DNA from: Crocinitomicaceae bacterium
GTDB taxonomy: Bacteria > Bacteroidota > Bacteroidia > Flavobacteriales_G > Salibacteraceae
Reading direction: 5' to 3'
DNA: 64,000 bases
Assembly: GCA_002707155.1 (NCBI GenBank)
Contig: PAME01000012.1
Span: 165,352-229,351, forward strand
Shown here: piece after piece, positions 35,163 to 45,276 of the stretch
How the letters are laid out: every line of letters begins with the position of its first letter
How positions within the stretch are numbered: the stretch's first letter is position 1
Program-made: the position numbers and the translations under genes
The notes under the pieces: generated by a model
Database searches by the model: none
What the model was told of the DNA's origin: nothing
The model's input: only the letters and a program-made list of their open reading frames with translations

Positions 35163-35951
35163 ATGAAAAGCCACGAATTAGATTATCAAATACACGGTGA
35201 CGATATGCAGACCGTTGAAATTGAATTGGATGGAAATGAAACCGTAATTGCAGAAGCCGGTGCCATGAATTGGATGGATGATGGAATTGATTTTGAAGCC
35301 AAATTGGGCGATGGATCAAAGCCTGATCAAGGGTTTTTCGGAAAATTAGTTTCAGCAGGTGCTCGAGCATTTACGGGTGAATCTATTTTTATGACGCATT
35401 TTACGAACGTAATGGGGGGTAAACGTAAAGTGGCTTTCGCAGCTCCATATCCCGGTAAAATTGTTTCGCTAGATTTAATGGAAATTGGTGGAAGTATCAC
35501 TTGTCAGAAGGATGCTTTTTTATGTGCTGCAAAAGGCACTGAAGTAACGATTACTTTCAATAAAAAACTAGGTGCAGGTTTTTTTGGTGGAGAAGGATTT
35601 ATTCTTCAAAAATTGAAAGGTGATGGAAAAGCATTTTTACATGCAGGAGGAACTATCGTTAAGAAACAACTGAATGGTGAGACCTTAAAAGTGGATACAG
35701 GCTGTATCGTTGCTTTTTCTCCTGGTATCGATTATGACATTCAGAGAGCAGGTGGATTAAAATCTATGTTTTTTGGAGGCGAAGGATTGTTCTTGGCGAC
35801 ATTGAGAGGATATGGAACAGTTTACTTACAATCACTTCCATTTTCTAGAATGGCAGATAGAATTTTAAAACATGCGCCTTCAGCGGGTGGCAGAGATAAA
35901 GGTGAAGGTTCTGTTCTAGGTGGACTGGGTAGAATGATAGATGGGAACTAG
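35163..35951 (+). CDS. AIM24 / TIGR00266 family protein
   Basis: 262-residue soluble protein of the AIM24 (TIGR00266) family, built from a repeated beta-sandwich: [22 protein letters not shown] at the start, [21 protein letters not shown] in the middle, then [21 protein letters not shown] and [31 protein letters not shown]. Mitochondrial AIM24 affects cristae and membrane organisation; bacterial members have no settled function. There is no signal peptide. The helicase gene follows after 33 bases. Confidence 0.92.
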   Translation: MKSHELDYQIHGDDMQTVEIELDGNETVIAEAGAMNWMDDGIDFEAKLGDGSKPDQGFFGKLVSAGARAFTGESIFMTHFTNVMGGKRKVAFAAPYPGKIVSLDLMEIGGSITCQKDAFLCAAKGTEVTITFNKKLGAGFFGGEGFILQKLKGDGKAFLHAGGTIVKKQLNGETLKVDTGCIVAFSPGIDYDIQRAGGLKSMFFGGEGLFLATLRGYGTVYLQSLPFSRMADRILKHAPSAGGRDKGEGSVLGGLGRMIDGN

Positions 35952-35984
35952 GCTGGTAGAAATTGAATAACTAACTTCGCAAGC

Positions 35985-38276
35985 GTGAAAGAAACCCAAC
36001 AAAGCACAGATTTAATTGAGCTAACAACTCGTTTTATAAACAGTACCGGAGGTCACGTATTTCTAACTGGGAAAGCAGGCACGGGGAAAACAACTTTCCT
36101 GAGAACTCTTGCTCGTAAGACGCATAAAAATTTTGTTGTTGTTGCTCCCACTGGAATTGCTGCTCTAAATGCTGAAGGAGTTACCATCCATTCTCAATTT
36201 TTATTTCCATTTGGAAGTTTTATACCTGATCGCTCACCTGATGGAAGTTTTGGACAAGATGCTCGCTTTTTTACTCAACACACCTTGGCAAGAAAGCATC
36301 CGCTAAATTCAATGCGCAAACAAGTCCTCCGCGCTGCCGATCTATTAATTATTGATGAAGTGAGTATGCTTCGTGCTGATTTATTAGATGCTATTGATTA
36401 CCGAATGCGCAGTGTAAAGTCAAATTTCAACCGAAGTTTTGGAGGTGTTCAGGTATTGTTTATTGGAGATTTGTATCAATTGCCACCTATCGTAAACCAA
36501 AACGAATGGAATGTATTGAAGAACTATTATAAAAGCATGCACTTTTTTGAAGCACATGCCTTGAAACATGACCCTCCAACTTATATTGAATTGGATAAAA
36601 TTTTTCGTCAAGATGATCAAGATTTTATTAGAATATTAAATAACCTTCGGAATAATTGTGCAACTGAATCGGATATCAATGAGCTCAATAAGTTTGTGAA
36701 AACGGAAAAGCAAATTGATAAAATGGAGGGCGTTATAACCCTTACTACGCACAACAATAAAGCCGACCAGATTAACAGAAAACAGCTCCAAGATTTAAAA
36801 GAAAAGCTATTTCTATTCAAAGCCAAAGTCTCGAGAGATTTTCCAGAGCACATTTATCCCGTAGCCCAAGAATTAGAATTGAAAGTAGGTACTCAGGTTA
36901 TGTTTATTAAAAACGATACCAGTGCAGATAAACGCTATTTCAATGGTAAAATCGCTCGAGTTTCAACCCTAACTAAGGATGAAATTAAAGTAATATTAGA
37001 TGGCGAAAAAGTGGAATATTTGCTACAGACCGAGGAGTGGGAGAACAAAAAGTATACAATCAATCCAAGCAATAAAGAATTAGAAGAAGAGGTGGTCGGA
37101 ACTTTCACTCAATATCCAATAAAACTGGCGTGGGCAGTTACCGTGCATAAAAGCCAAGGACTAACTTTCGAAAAGGCCATCATTGATGTTGGGCATGCTT
37201 TCGCTGCTGGGCAAGTTTATGTTGCTCTAAGTAGACTTAGAAGTTTGAAAGGGTTAGTGCTGAGAAGCCCTATAAACAATAGCGTGGTTGTTACCGATAA
37301 GGAGGTTAATAGCTATGTGGAGGTTCAAGAAAAACCGTCAGAACTAGGAAAGACATTGGAGATTGAGCAAAGCCGATATTTAGAGCGTGTTTTACTCAAT
37401 TCTTTTGATTTTGAACCAATTGAAAAGGTGCTGGAATATCAACTGCGAAATGCAAAAACTTCTTTGGAGTTTGAATTGGATAGCTTGCGGACAACTTTAC
37501 CCAAAATCCAAAGTGATTTTATTGGTCAAAAAGAAATCTCGAGAAAATTTAAATCCCAAATTTCTAGAATCCTTCAGTCCGAAGACCATAAAGTGCTCAT
37601 GGATCGATTGGAAAAAGGGAGTAACTACTTCCTAGATTTTTTGAGCGAGGTTCAAAAAACTTTACTCAATCACTTGGCAGAAATCGAGCAATTGGCAAAA
37701 GCTAAAACCTATCGAACTTTTCTAGAAGAATTGGATCAATTGATAATGAAGACCATTTCAGAAATTGAAAAGGCCGCCATGATGGCACATTGTGTATATA
37801 CCAAACAACCAATACCTAAAGAATCACCACATGGAAAGAAGCGCATTGATAAAAGGAAATCAATTTTAGAGGCAGCGCGACAAAAAGCAGCTACTAATCC
37901 GGATTTGCAAAAAACAAAAACAGGTAAAAAACGAAAAAAACCACTAGCTGTTGATGGCGAAAAGCCTCAAAAAGCAGAAAAGGGAAGTACCTATAAAGAA
38001 TCCTACGAATTGCTCCAAAGTGGAATGTCAGTTGCTGAAGTTGCAAAAAAACGAGATTTGGTTGCAGGAACTATTGAAGGCCATGTTGCTAAGGGGATTG
38101 AAGCAGGTGTGTTGAAGCTAGAAGACCACATGGACAAAAATGAAATTGAGATTTTGAGTCTAGCTATCAAAAAAGCAAAAAGCGGAAGCGCTGGAATTTT
38201 TGCTGCTTTTAAAGGAAAATACTCTTACGGTAAGATTAGAATGGTGCAGGCGAGCTTGAAGGATTCTGATAGTTAA
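35985..38276 (+). CDS. PIF1-like superfamily 1 helicase with C-terminal HTH domain
   Basis: 763 residues starting at GTG 35985. Walker A GKAGTGKTT (29-37), Walker B LLIIDEVSML (120-129), the Q-rich sensor LFIGDLYQLPP, and the UvrD-C-like end AWAVTVHKSQGLTFEKAIID ... VYVALSRLRS define a PIF1/RecD-type 5'-3' DNA helicase core to about residue 445. The rest is a long charged helical region, a lysine-rich linker, and a helix-turn-helix domain near 665-755 (SYELLQSGMSVAEVAKKRDLVAGTIEGHV) similar to the HTH found at the C-terminus of RecQ-type helicases. Likely roles are replication-fork or G-quadruplex processing; these are inferences from family. Confidence 0.9.
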   Translation: MKETQQSTDLIELTTRFINSTGGHVFLTGKAGTGKTTFLRTLARKTHKNFVVVAPTGIAALNAEGVTIHSQFLFPFGSFIPDRSPDGSFGQDARFFTQHTLARKHPLNSMRKQVLRAADLLIIDEVSMLRADLLDAIDYRMRSVKSNFNRSFGGVQVLFIGDLYQLPPIVNQNEWNVLKNYYKSMHFFEAHALKHDPPTYIELDKIFRQDDQDFIRILNNLRNNCATESDINELNKFVKTEKQIDKMEGVITLTTHNNKADQINRKQLQDLKEKLFLFKAKVSRDFPEHIYPVAQELELKVGTQVMFIKNDTSADKRYFNGKIARVSTLTKDEIKVILDGEKVEYLLQTEEWENKKYTINPSNKELEEEVVGTFTQYPIKLAWAVTVHKSQGLTFEKAIIDVGHAFAAGQVYVALSRLRSLKGLVLRSPINNSVVVTDKEVNSYVEVQEKPSELGKTLEIEQSRYLERVLLNSFDFEPIEKVLEYQLRNAKTSLEFELDSLRTTLPKIQSDFIGQKEISRKFKSQISRILQSEDHKVLMDRLEKGSNYFLDFLSEVQKTLLNHLAEIEQLAKAKTYRTFLEELDQLIMKTISEIEKAAMMAHCVYTKQPIPKESPHGKKRIDKRKSILEAARQKAATNPDLQKTKTGKKRKKPLAVDGEKPQKAEKGSTYKESYELLQSGMSVAEVAKKRDLVAGTIEGHVAKGIEAGVLKLEDHMDKNEIEILSLAIKKAKSGSAGIFAAFKGKYSYGKIRMVQASLKDSDS

Positions 38277-38313
38277 TTATGCGATATTTGTAAACTGAAC
38301 TATTTATTACTTC

Positions 38314-40209
38314 ATGAATAAGCTGTTTTATTTACTGGTCACTTTTTTCTTGATCAATTATTGTGCGTTTTTATCTGCGCAAACAGGGCCGGGAGGTATA
38401 AATTCAACGAGTTCGTTGAGTATGTGGTTAAAAGCAGATGATTTAAACTTAACGGACGGAGCGGCTGTTTCTGCTTGGGACGATGCAACATCAAATGGGA
38501 ATGATGCGGGTCAAAGTAGTTCTGGTAAACAACCTAGCTACGTAGCTTCCAGTTTGTTGAATGGTATGCCTGCAGTTTCGTTCTCCGGTGGTACGAGTAA
38601 TACGACCTCAGACAATTTGGAAGTAGCTGATAATTCAAATTTGGATAATAGTCAAGGCCTTACTTTTTATTCCGTTTTACGTTTAAATAGTGTCGGCTCT
38701 CCTAATGTGCAGGCCATATTGGGTAAGAGAATTAGTTCTGGAACATCTTCTGAATGGGCCTATACTTGGTATTTCTACACTTCAAATCGTTTGTATCTTG
38801 ATTTAAACTCCCAAAACAACCGTTTTGGAACCCCTAGTGGCTATAGTAATAACACGAATTATCTATTGAATATGAGCTTTGATGGTTACCGATCTGCTGC
38901 AAATAGAGCTAGAATATATACCCACGGATCATTATCGACAACAGCAACTGAATCTAGTACTTCTATTGTAAATATTGGCCAACCGCTTATAATAGGTACG
39001 ATGAACCCAAATTATGGCAAATACTTCTCGGGATTAATGGGAGAAATTATGGTTTTTAACGATACCCTTAGCACTACTCAGAGAATAATAGTGGATAATT
39101 ATTTGTCGGCTAAGTACAATACTGCCTTGAATAGCAACGATCTCTATACTCATGACAATTCGGGAAATGGAGATTTCGACTTTGATTTAGCGAGCATTGG
39201 TCAAAACTCGGATGGTACGAGTAATACAGCTGCGCAAGGAACAGGAACGTTCGCATTAATAGTGCAAGTAATTTTGGCTCAGGAGAATGGTTGTTTTGGG
39301 GGCATGATGGCGCTGCATTAGATTCATGGTCGGTTGTTGATACACCAGTTAATGTGCAAGCTAGAGTTGCTAGAGTTTGGCGAGTAGATCAAACCGGTGA
39401 TGTAGGAACTGTTTCACTTTCTTTTGATTTAAGCGATGTGGCAGGATCTGTTACAAGCTCTGATTTGCGCTTGTTAATTGATACGGATAACGATGGTGTT
39501 TTTTCTGACGAAACTGTTGTTGGTGGAGGTGTAATTTCTGGGGCGACTAATACAAGTGGAAATGTCTACCAATGGACAGGAGTAGCTATAGACGATAACG
39601 ATCGATTTACAATTGGTTCGATAAACGAATCTCAAACACCGCTTCCGGTTGATTTGGTGAAATTTGAGGCAATTCCTAACGCAGATAAAAAGGAAGTTCA
39701 TTTGCTTTGGATAACGGCTTCAGAAATCAATAACGATTATTTTAAGGTAGAGAAAACCGAAGACCTTTCTGAGTTTGAATTGATTGAAGTTGTGCCTGGA
39801 GCGGGAACTAGTAATGAAAAACACGAATACGAAGTTACTGATTATCATCCCAATACTCATTTGAGTTATTACCGCTTGTCTCAAGTAGATTTTGATGGCA
39901 ATGAAACCAAATTCCCAATGGAAAAAGTTGAATTTGAAAACAAGACTTCTTTCGAAATGAAGTTGTACCCAAATCCTGTAGCTGCTGGTCAAAAACTGCA
40001 AGTCAAAATCCCTAAATTAGACCAAGGAGCGCATAGCCTTTTGGTAAATGACCTTATTGGAAAAAGTCATGCCGTTAATATCACTTCGATTAATATGGGC
40101 GATTACGAATTATTGGAAGTAGAATTCGACCAGAATTTGTCACGAGGAGTTTATTTGGTTCAATGAACTTAACGGTAAAACGGAGACCTATCAGTTATTG
40201 GTGGAGTAG
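38314..40209 (+). pseudogene. T9SS-secreted LamG-like protein broken by two frameshifts
   Basis: ATG 38314 begins a signal peptide (LLVTFFLINYCAFLSAQ) and a LamG-like region (LSMWLKADDLNLTDG ... IIVDNYLSAKYNT). Near 39253-39256 the frame is lost: the first frame ends LIVQVILAQENG and stops at 39321, while the next frame carries the expected INSASNFGSGEWLFWGHDG and continues to a T9SS type A domain (LYPNPVAAGQ). Near 40163 a second shift occurs: it stops after GVYLVQ, but the other frame gives ELNGKTETYQLLVE to a TAG at 40207, matching the tail encoded at 40859-40971. One missing base at the first site and two at the second would restore an intact protein of about 630 residues. Function unknown, probably surface adhesion. 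Confidence 0.75.
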
Positions 40210-40228
40210 GTGTTGATGTGGTTTTACC

Positions 40229-40236
40229 TACTTTTG
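40229..40236 (+). promoter_or_regulatory. -7 promoter box of the acetyltransferase gene
   Basis: TACTTTTG matches TAnnTTTG and ends 4 bases before the GTG start at 40241. Confidence 0.45.
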
Positions 40237-40240
40237 AACG

Positions 40241-40737
40241 GTGACTATACTTTCAAGGATATATAAACTGAGCGGCCGACCAGTGCCTTATTATGCGAAT
40301 TATTCGATTCTGAAAATCATGTGGATTCCTATTCGTAAGTACATTAATGTTGTTTTTATTCCCAATGTACCGTTCAGTGGTCTGCGCATAAGATTGTATA
40401 GAATGATTGGTTTTAAAATTGGGAAAAACGTTTTTATTGGAATGAAATGTTATTTGGACGATTTGGAACCTTCAAATACAAGTATAGGTAACAACGTTAC
40501 CATATCTTACGGTTGTTATTTTTCTATGCATGGTAAAGGTCAAACTAGAACGCATATAGAAATTAAAGATGGCGCTTATATAGGTATGCGAGCGACACTA
40601 ATGGCTAAAAAGCTGGACTAGTTATCGGCGAAAAAGCGATTGTAGGGGCTGGTAGTGTAGTCGTAAAGCATGTATTGCCAAGTACAACTGTGGTAGGAGT
40701 GCCCGCAAAAGAGGTGGGTGAAAAAAATAAAAGTTAA
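40241..40737 (+). pseudogene. hexapeptide-repeat acetyltransferase, frameshifted at a poly-A tract
   Basis: Left-handed beta-helix transferase. The N-terminal part (FSGLRIRLYRMIGFKIGKNVFIGMKCYLDDLEPSNTSIGNNVTI) is a recognisable acyltransferase of sugar or glycan type. The frame ends after MAKKLD at 40621, but the next frame continues exactly in register with GLVIGEKAIVGAGSVVVKHVLPSTTVVGVPAKEV up to a TAA at 40735, the classic end of this family. One extra A in the A5 tract at 40607-40611 would give A-K-K-A-G-L and a 165-residue protein. It is either a pseudogene, a slippage-controlled gene or a sequencing error. Confidence 0.7.
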
Positions 40738-40762
40738 CCCCTTCTCAAATCGGAACCATAAC

Positions 40763-40852
40763 TCGGCGTAGTTTGCAACTACGCCGATAGATTATTACAA
40801 TCAATGCATTGATTACATTTTAGAATAAAAAGCGTAGTTGAAAACTACGCTT
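40763..40852. repeat. REP/BIME-like inverted pair of hairpins around a 16-bp palindrome
   Basis: Hairpin 1: CGGCGTAGTT / AACTACGCCG with loop TGC (40764-40786; an outer T-A pair extends it to 40763-40787). Hairpin 2: AAGCGTAGTT / AACTACGCTT with loop GAA (40830-40852). Both share the core GCGTAGTT...AACTACGC and lie in opposite orientation (loop TGC on one strand, TTC on the other). Between them AATCAATGCATTGATT (40799-40814) is a perfect palindrome near the centre. This is the architecture of bacterial interspersed mosaic elements made of REP units. Confidence 0.65.
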
Positions 40853-40858
40853 AGGTGG

Positions 40859-40971
40859 GGAGACTATGAATTGCCTGAAGTTGAGTTTGATCAAAACCTA
40901 TCGTCAGGTATTTATCTTATTCAATACGAATTGAATGGGAAAACAGAGACCTACCGATTGAAGGTGGAGTA
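40859..40971 (+). pseudogene. orphan tail of a T9SS type A sorting domain
   Basis: The frame reads GDYELPEVEFDQNLSSGIYLIQ then YELNGKTETYRLKVE and TAG. It is a diverged copy of the end of the broken protein at 38314-40209 (GDYELLEVEFDQNLSRGVYLVQ there). No start or upstream part exists: the sequence directly before it is the REP-like element. So it is a fragment of a second, deleted paralogue or of a local duplication. Confidence 0.65.
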
Positions 40972-40982
40972 GTTTATAAATT

Positions 40983-43940
40983 TTAATCCTCCCTCAACTT
41001 CACCATTTCCAACCGTTCAATTTTTTCTACATCAACGGTAATGTGCCCGAACTCTTCGCTTACCTTGCCTCGTATTTTGTAGCAACCCGGAGCCGAAACC
41101 CTATTTTTATCAAACACATTGGGGAAAATCACAGTGTCTATCCAATCGCCTTTTTGATCTACAAAAGTTCCAAATTGCATAATTTGATGGTTGCTCGTTT
41201 TTGTAGACTTTACAGTTACTCGGTAACCAGCGAGGTCTACTGTTTTTCCAATTAGTTTAGGTAGTTCTGAAGCAGCTAAAGTTGGCAGCTGGCTTTGGTC
41301 GGCAATCAAACTAAATGGGCTCACCGTTACCGGAAAACCTAAGAGTTCCATTTCGTCGTAAGCGTCTTCTACTTGTGTGTGAATCAGTTCGGGGAGTTTC
41401 CAACTTTTGGGTTCTATCCGAAACAAATTGCTTTTTTCCCGAGTCTCTGGAGTTTTAGAAAGCAAGAAATGTGCATCCCACATCAGTTTCTTTTTGTTGG
41501 GCTCAAAACAGCGAAAGCATCCCAGTCGAATAAGTATTATAATCTGTTCCAAACTGATTTCGGGCAAACGATCTACAAAGTCTCTGAAGGATAAAAAAGG
41601 TCCTTCATCCCGCCGTGATTTTAGAATGCGATATACGTTTTCATTTCCAAATCCACCATTGATAAACACTAAACCCAAGTGTATGGTTTTGCCCGATAAA
41701 GTCGCCTTAAGATCACTGTTGTTTACACAAGGCAAAGCAATAGTTCCGCCTTTCATTCGGGCGGTGTGGGCGTAGAATTCCATGGAGTAAAAACCACCAC
41801 CATTGTTTAGGGTAGCGGTGAGGTATTCCAGTGGGTAATAAGCGTGAATGTACAGGGCTTGAAAACTCTCCACAGCATAACTCGCTGAATGCCCTTTGGA
41901 AAAGGCATAATTGGCAAAACTCTCTATCTGATGCCAAATGTCTTGAACCGTTTTTTCAGCGTAGCCTTTTTGATGGCAATTGTCAAAAAATCGTTGTTCG
42001 ACCTGTGCAAATTCGGTACGTTCTCTAAACTTCCAGGACATACCTCGTCTTAGGATGTCGGCCTCAGCCAAAGTGAGTCCAGCAAAAAAGTGCGCTACTT
42101 TTATCACATCTTCTTGGTAGACCATTACACCGTAAGTTTCTTCCAATAATTTGTAGAGTTCGGGCAAAGCTTTTTGGGCGTTATTTCGCCGTTCTTCGTC
42201 TTGAAACCGAACAATGTATTCGCGCATCATTCCGCTTTTAGAAACCCCAGGTCGAATGATAGAACTCGCGGCAACCAGTCGTGTATAATCCTCTGCTTTT
42301 AGTTTGGTAAGTAACATACGCATGGCTGGAGATTCTACATAAAAACACCCCGTTAAATCTCCCTGTCGCAATAGCTCTTTTACCTTGGGATCACTTTTCA
42401 GCATATCGATATCGTCTATGTCTATCGTTATGCCGTGGTTCTGTTTTACATACACCAAAGCATCTTTTATTTTCCCCAATCCGCGCTGACTCAGGATATC
42501 GTATTTGTATAAACCAATGTCCTCGGCAATCTGCATATCGAAGTGTGTAGTCGGAAAATTTTTGGGTGGTAAAGTAGTAGAGGAGTAGTAATGAATGGGT
42601 TCTTCAGAAATAAGAATTCCGCTAGAGTGAATACTCAAATGACTTGGAAAACCAGCGATGTAAGTACTGTATTTCTGAACCAATTGACCGTAAGTATCGC
42701 TAGCGTATTGAGAGGCACGTTGTAGGCTTTTGATTTCTTCATCGGGCAGGCCAAAGACTTTACCCAATTCTCGAATAACTGCTTTTCGCTGAAAGGTTTG
42801 ATAAGAACCCAATAAAGCGACTTTATCCCAACCGTAAGTATCGAAGAGGTACTTGGTAATATCATCTCTATCGGTCCATGAAAAATCTACATCAAAGTCA
42901 GGCGGACTGTTTCTATAAGGGTTTATAAATCGCTCGAAATACAAGTCTAAATCAATGGGGTCAACATTGGTAATGCGGAGTAGGTAAGCCACCAGACTAT
43001 TAGCTCCACTTCCTCTACCTACATAGCAGTAGCCTTTTCGTTGGGCGTAACACACCAAGTCCCAATTGATCAAGAAATAGGCGCAAAAATCACATTGTTC
43101 AATGAGTTTAAGTTCGGTGTCAAGGCGTTTTAGAATAACGTCATTTACCGTTTTGAATCGGTATTCTAATCCTTGGTGACTCAGGTCAGTGAGTAGTTTT
43201 ATATCCTCTTCTTTACTTTGGGTAAAACACAGTTTGTTTTTTGGCTGTTTGAAACTGTACTTGACTTTGCAGCTCTTCAATAGTTTTTTTGTGTTCTTCA
43301 GAATTTGAGGAAACTGCTCATAGAGTTCCTTGATTTCTACTGCACTTCGGTATTTATTATCTGGATTTCCTTGGCGAATAGGAGGAAGTTTACTCAACAA
43401 CATGTTTTCTCCAATGGCGCGCAACAATCGGTGGGTGTTGTAATCTCTTTTGGTTCGAAAGGTAGCGGTGCAGAGTACTACCAGTTTCTCTTGATGGTGT
43501 TTCCAATCCTTTTGTTTAGTGGTGTTTTTTAAATCGGATGGACTAATGCCAATAAACTCGTGCTCTTTTAAGTAATTAGGATGCGGAGCAAAAGCCAATG
43601 GATAGATGATATAAGCATTATCGAAATTTGGAGCAATAGGATCTATGGGTAGTTTTTGCTCTAAATGGTGAGAGAGGTGTTCGTTGAGTTCGAAGAAGCC
43701 TTTTTTGTTTTTAGCAATGCCAATGTATTGTTGGTGTACACCATTTCTAAAATCAATACCAATGTTTGCTTTTATGCCGTATTCTTCTGCGCGCATCAAA
43801 AACCGAAAGGTTTCAGAGGTATTGTTGATGTCCGTAATCACAAAGTTAGCGTGGCCCAAATCCTTTATGGTTTGCAATACATCTTCTACCGATAGGCAAC
43901 CGTAATTCAGACTATAATAGCTATGACAGTTTAGTAACAT
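40983..43940 (-). CDS. second DNA polymerase III alpha subunit, DnaE2-like (mutasome polymerase)
   Basis: 985-residue C-family polymerase, shorter than the usual ~1150-residue or longer replicative DnaE. Order: PHP domain (1-~200), polymerase palm with YVGRGSGANSLVAYLL and the catalytic acidic residues in PDFDVDF (347-353), fingers, helix-hairpin-helix, and a C-terminal OB fold (DLAGYRVTVKSTKT). The PHP start reads NCHSYYSLNYG where replicative enzymes have H-x-H, and later metal ligands look absent, so it should have no proofreading. It lies behind dinB on the same strand and opposite a LexA-like regulator, as in SOS-inducible translesion cassettes. A role in damage-induced mutagenesis is inferred; a replicative role is unlikely. 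Confidence 0.88.
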   Translation of the reverse strand: MLLNCHSYYSLNYGCLSVEDVLQTIKDLGHANFVITDINNTSETFRFLMRAEEYGIKANIGIDFRNGVHQQYIGIAKNKKGFFELNEHLSHHLEQKLPIDPIAPNFDNAYIIYPLAFAPHPNYLKEHEFIGISPSDLKNTTKQKDWKHHQEKLVVLCTATFRTKRDYNTHRLLRAIGENMLLSKLPPIRQGNPDNKYRSAVEIKELYEQFPQILKNTKKLLKSCKVKYSFKQPKNKLCFTQSKEEDIKLLTDLSHQGLEYRFKTVNDVILKRLDTELKLIEQCDFCAYFLINWDLVCYAQRKGYCYVGRGSGANSLVAYLLRITNVDPIDLDLYFERFINPYRNSPPDFDVDFSWTDRDDITKYLFDTYGWDKVALLGSYQTFQRKAVIRELGKVFGLPDEEIKSLQRASQYASDTYGQLVQKYSTYIAGFPSHLSIHSSGILISEEPIHYYSSTTLPPKNFPTTHFDMQIAEDIGLYKYDILSQRGLGKIKDALVYVKQNHGITIDIDDIDMLKSDPKVKELLRQGDLTGCFYVESPAMRMLLTKLKAEDYTRLVAASSIIRPGVSKSGMMREYIVRFQDEERRNNAQKALPELYKLLEETYGVMVYQEDVIKVAHFFAGLTLAEADILRRGMSWKFRERTEFAQVEQRFFDNCHQKGYAEKTVQDIWHQIESFANYAFSKGHSASYAVESFQALYIHAYYPLEYLTATLNNGGGFYSMEFYAHTARMKGGTIALPCVNNSDLKATLSGKTIHLGLVFINGGFGNENVYRILKSRRDEGPFLSFRDFVDRLPEISLEQIIILIRLGCFRCFEPNKKKLMWDAHFLLSKTPETREKSNLFRIEPKSWKLPELIHTQVEDAYDEMELLGFPVTVSPFSLIADQSQLPTLAASELPKLIGKTVDLAGYRVTVKSTKTSNHQIMQFGTFVDQKGDWIDTVIFPNVFDKNRVSAPGCYKIRGKVSEEFGHITVDVEKIERLEMVKLRED

Positions 43941-43979
43941 GGGCTGCTATGCATTTGAAACGAGTTTGAGGAAAAAAGT

Positions 43980-44031
43980 GTCAGTTCGAGTGGTCCGCGT
44001 CGGCGGATTGTATCGAGAACAACTTTTTGAC
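43980..44031. repeat. GC-rich imperfect inverted repeat between dinB and dnaE2
   Basis: A stretch beginning GTCAGTTCGAG and ending CGAGAACAACTTTTTGAC, with an inner TCCGC ... GCGGA hairpin. It is clearly more GC-rich than its surroundings and fills part of the 127-base gap. It resembles dispersed intergenic repeats of Bacteroidota; no second copy is in the window. Confidence 0.45.
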
Positions 44032-44067
44032 TTCCAATATTGACTTTCAGCATGCCTTCTAATATTC

Positions 44068-45276
44068 TTAAGCCCTTCGGTGTGCTGGAATTACATTTGG
44101 CTGACCATTGAATGGGTTTCGCCTTCCAATACCTTTAGAACCCATACCAACGGCTCGCTTTACGGCATCTTGTCCATATTTATTACGCATAGCGTCCATG
44201 GCTTGATAAAGGCGAACCATTTCCTCATTATCCTCAAACAAATTGATTTGATAACCACCACCTACGAGTTTACTGTAGCGCACACCAATCAATCGAATAA
44301 GCATACGACGAGCGTAGAGAATTTTGAAAAGCTCCTGCACAGTATTTATCAGTTTATGATCAACCGAAGTGTATGGGACATGCAACTGTCGAGTAACGGT
44401 GGTAAAGTCTGAGTAGCGAATTTTTACCGTTACGCAACCCGTAAGTTTGTTTCCATTGCGCAATTGGTAGGCTAAATTTTCGGACATAGCAGTAATTATA
44501 CTTTTGAGTTTTACGACGTCAGTAGTGTCTCTTTCAAATGTTCGTTCGATAGAAATGGACTTGCGTTCGTGGTAGGTGATAATGGGAGAATTATCAATTC
44601 CCTGTGCTTTTTTCCAAAGAGAAATCCCGTTTTTGCCTAGCACACGTTCCATAAGTTCGCAGGGCATGTCTTGTACGGTTTTAATTTTCTGAACCCCCAT
44701 TTGCTGTAACTTCAAAGAGGTTTTTTCGCCCACCATAGGCATTTTTCGAATGGCAAGTGGAGCCATAAAAGCTTTCTCTTCTCCTTGTGGTACCTGAATG
44801 TGATTGTTCGGTTTTGCTTCGTTAGTGCCAATTTTGGCCGTTGTTTTTCCGGTAGAAAGCCCAAAAGAAATAGGCAATCCACTTTCTTTTATAATGCGCT
44901 CTCTAAGTTCTTTAGCCCATACATAAGTGCCGTAAAAACGGTCCATTCCCGTAGTATCAACATAGAATTCGTCGATAGATGCTTTCTCAAACATAGGACT
45001 CGTATCCTTTATAATGTCGGTAACCACATCGGAGTATTTGCTGTAGGTACTGCTGTTGCCTCTAATTATAACTGCCTCTGGGCAAAGCTGTCGAGCCATA
45101 CGCATGGGCATGGCCGAGTGTATTCCAAAAGAACGTGCCTCGTAACTACAGGATGCTACCACACCGCGATTTGATGTGCCGCCAATGAGTACAGGTCTGT
45201 TGTTTAAGCTGCTGTCTAATAGTCGTTCGCAAGAGACAAAAAAACTGTCTAAGTCAAGGTGTAATATAGATTTCAT
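44068..45276 (-). CDS. dinB: DNA polymerase IV (Y family)
   Basis: 402-residue translesion polymerase from the ATG at 45276; the longer frame to 45300 adds 8 residues lacking in the family. Palm residues: Asp8 and Asp10 in LHLDLDSFF, Asp102 and Glu103 in ASIDEFYVD. The steric-gate region is SFFVSCE and the little-finger domain follows from about 240 (SIERTFERDT). No C-terminal clamp-binding motif is certain. It is the first gene of a leftward pair with the second dnaE. An inverted repeat at 45275-45294 overlaps its start, and a LexA-like regulator is divergent. Confidence 0.93.
   Translation of the reverse strand: MKSILHLDLDSFFVSCERLLDSSLNNRPVLIGGTSNRGVVASCSYEARSFGIHSAMPMRMARQLCPEAVIIRGNSSTYSKYSDVVTDIIKDTSPMFEKASIDEFYVDTTGMDRFYGTYVWAKELRERIIKESGLPISFGLSTGKTTAKIGTNEAKPNNHIQVPQGEEKAFMAPLAIRKMPMVGEKTSLKLQQMGVQKIKTVQDMPCELMERVLGKNGISLWKKAQGIDNSPIITYHERKSISIERTFERDTTDVVKLKSIITAMSENLAYQLRNGNKLTGCVTVKIRYSDFTTVTRQLHVPYTSVDHKLINTVQELFKILYARRMLIRLIGVRYSKLVGGGYQINLFEDNEEMVRLYQAMDAMRNKYGQDAVKRAVGMGSKGIGRRNPFNGQPNVIPAHRRA

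Noticed and set aside
40763..40852. Integron attC site or tyrosine-recombinase attachment site
   Set aside because: There is no integrase or cassette structure, and the two hairpins share one core in opposite orientation, which fits REP/BIME units better.
40983..43940. Main replicative DNA polymerase III alpha
   Set aside because: It is short, its PHP motif is degenerate, and it sits behind dinB opposite a LexA-like regulator. A replicative copy is expected elsewhere.
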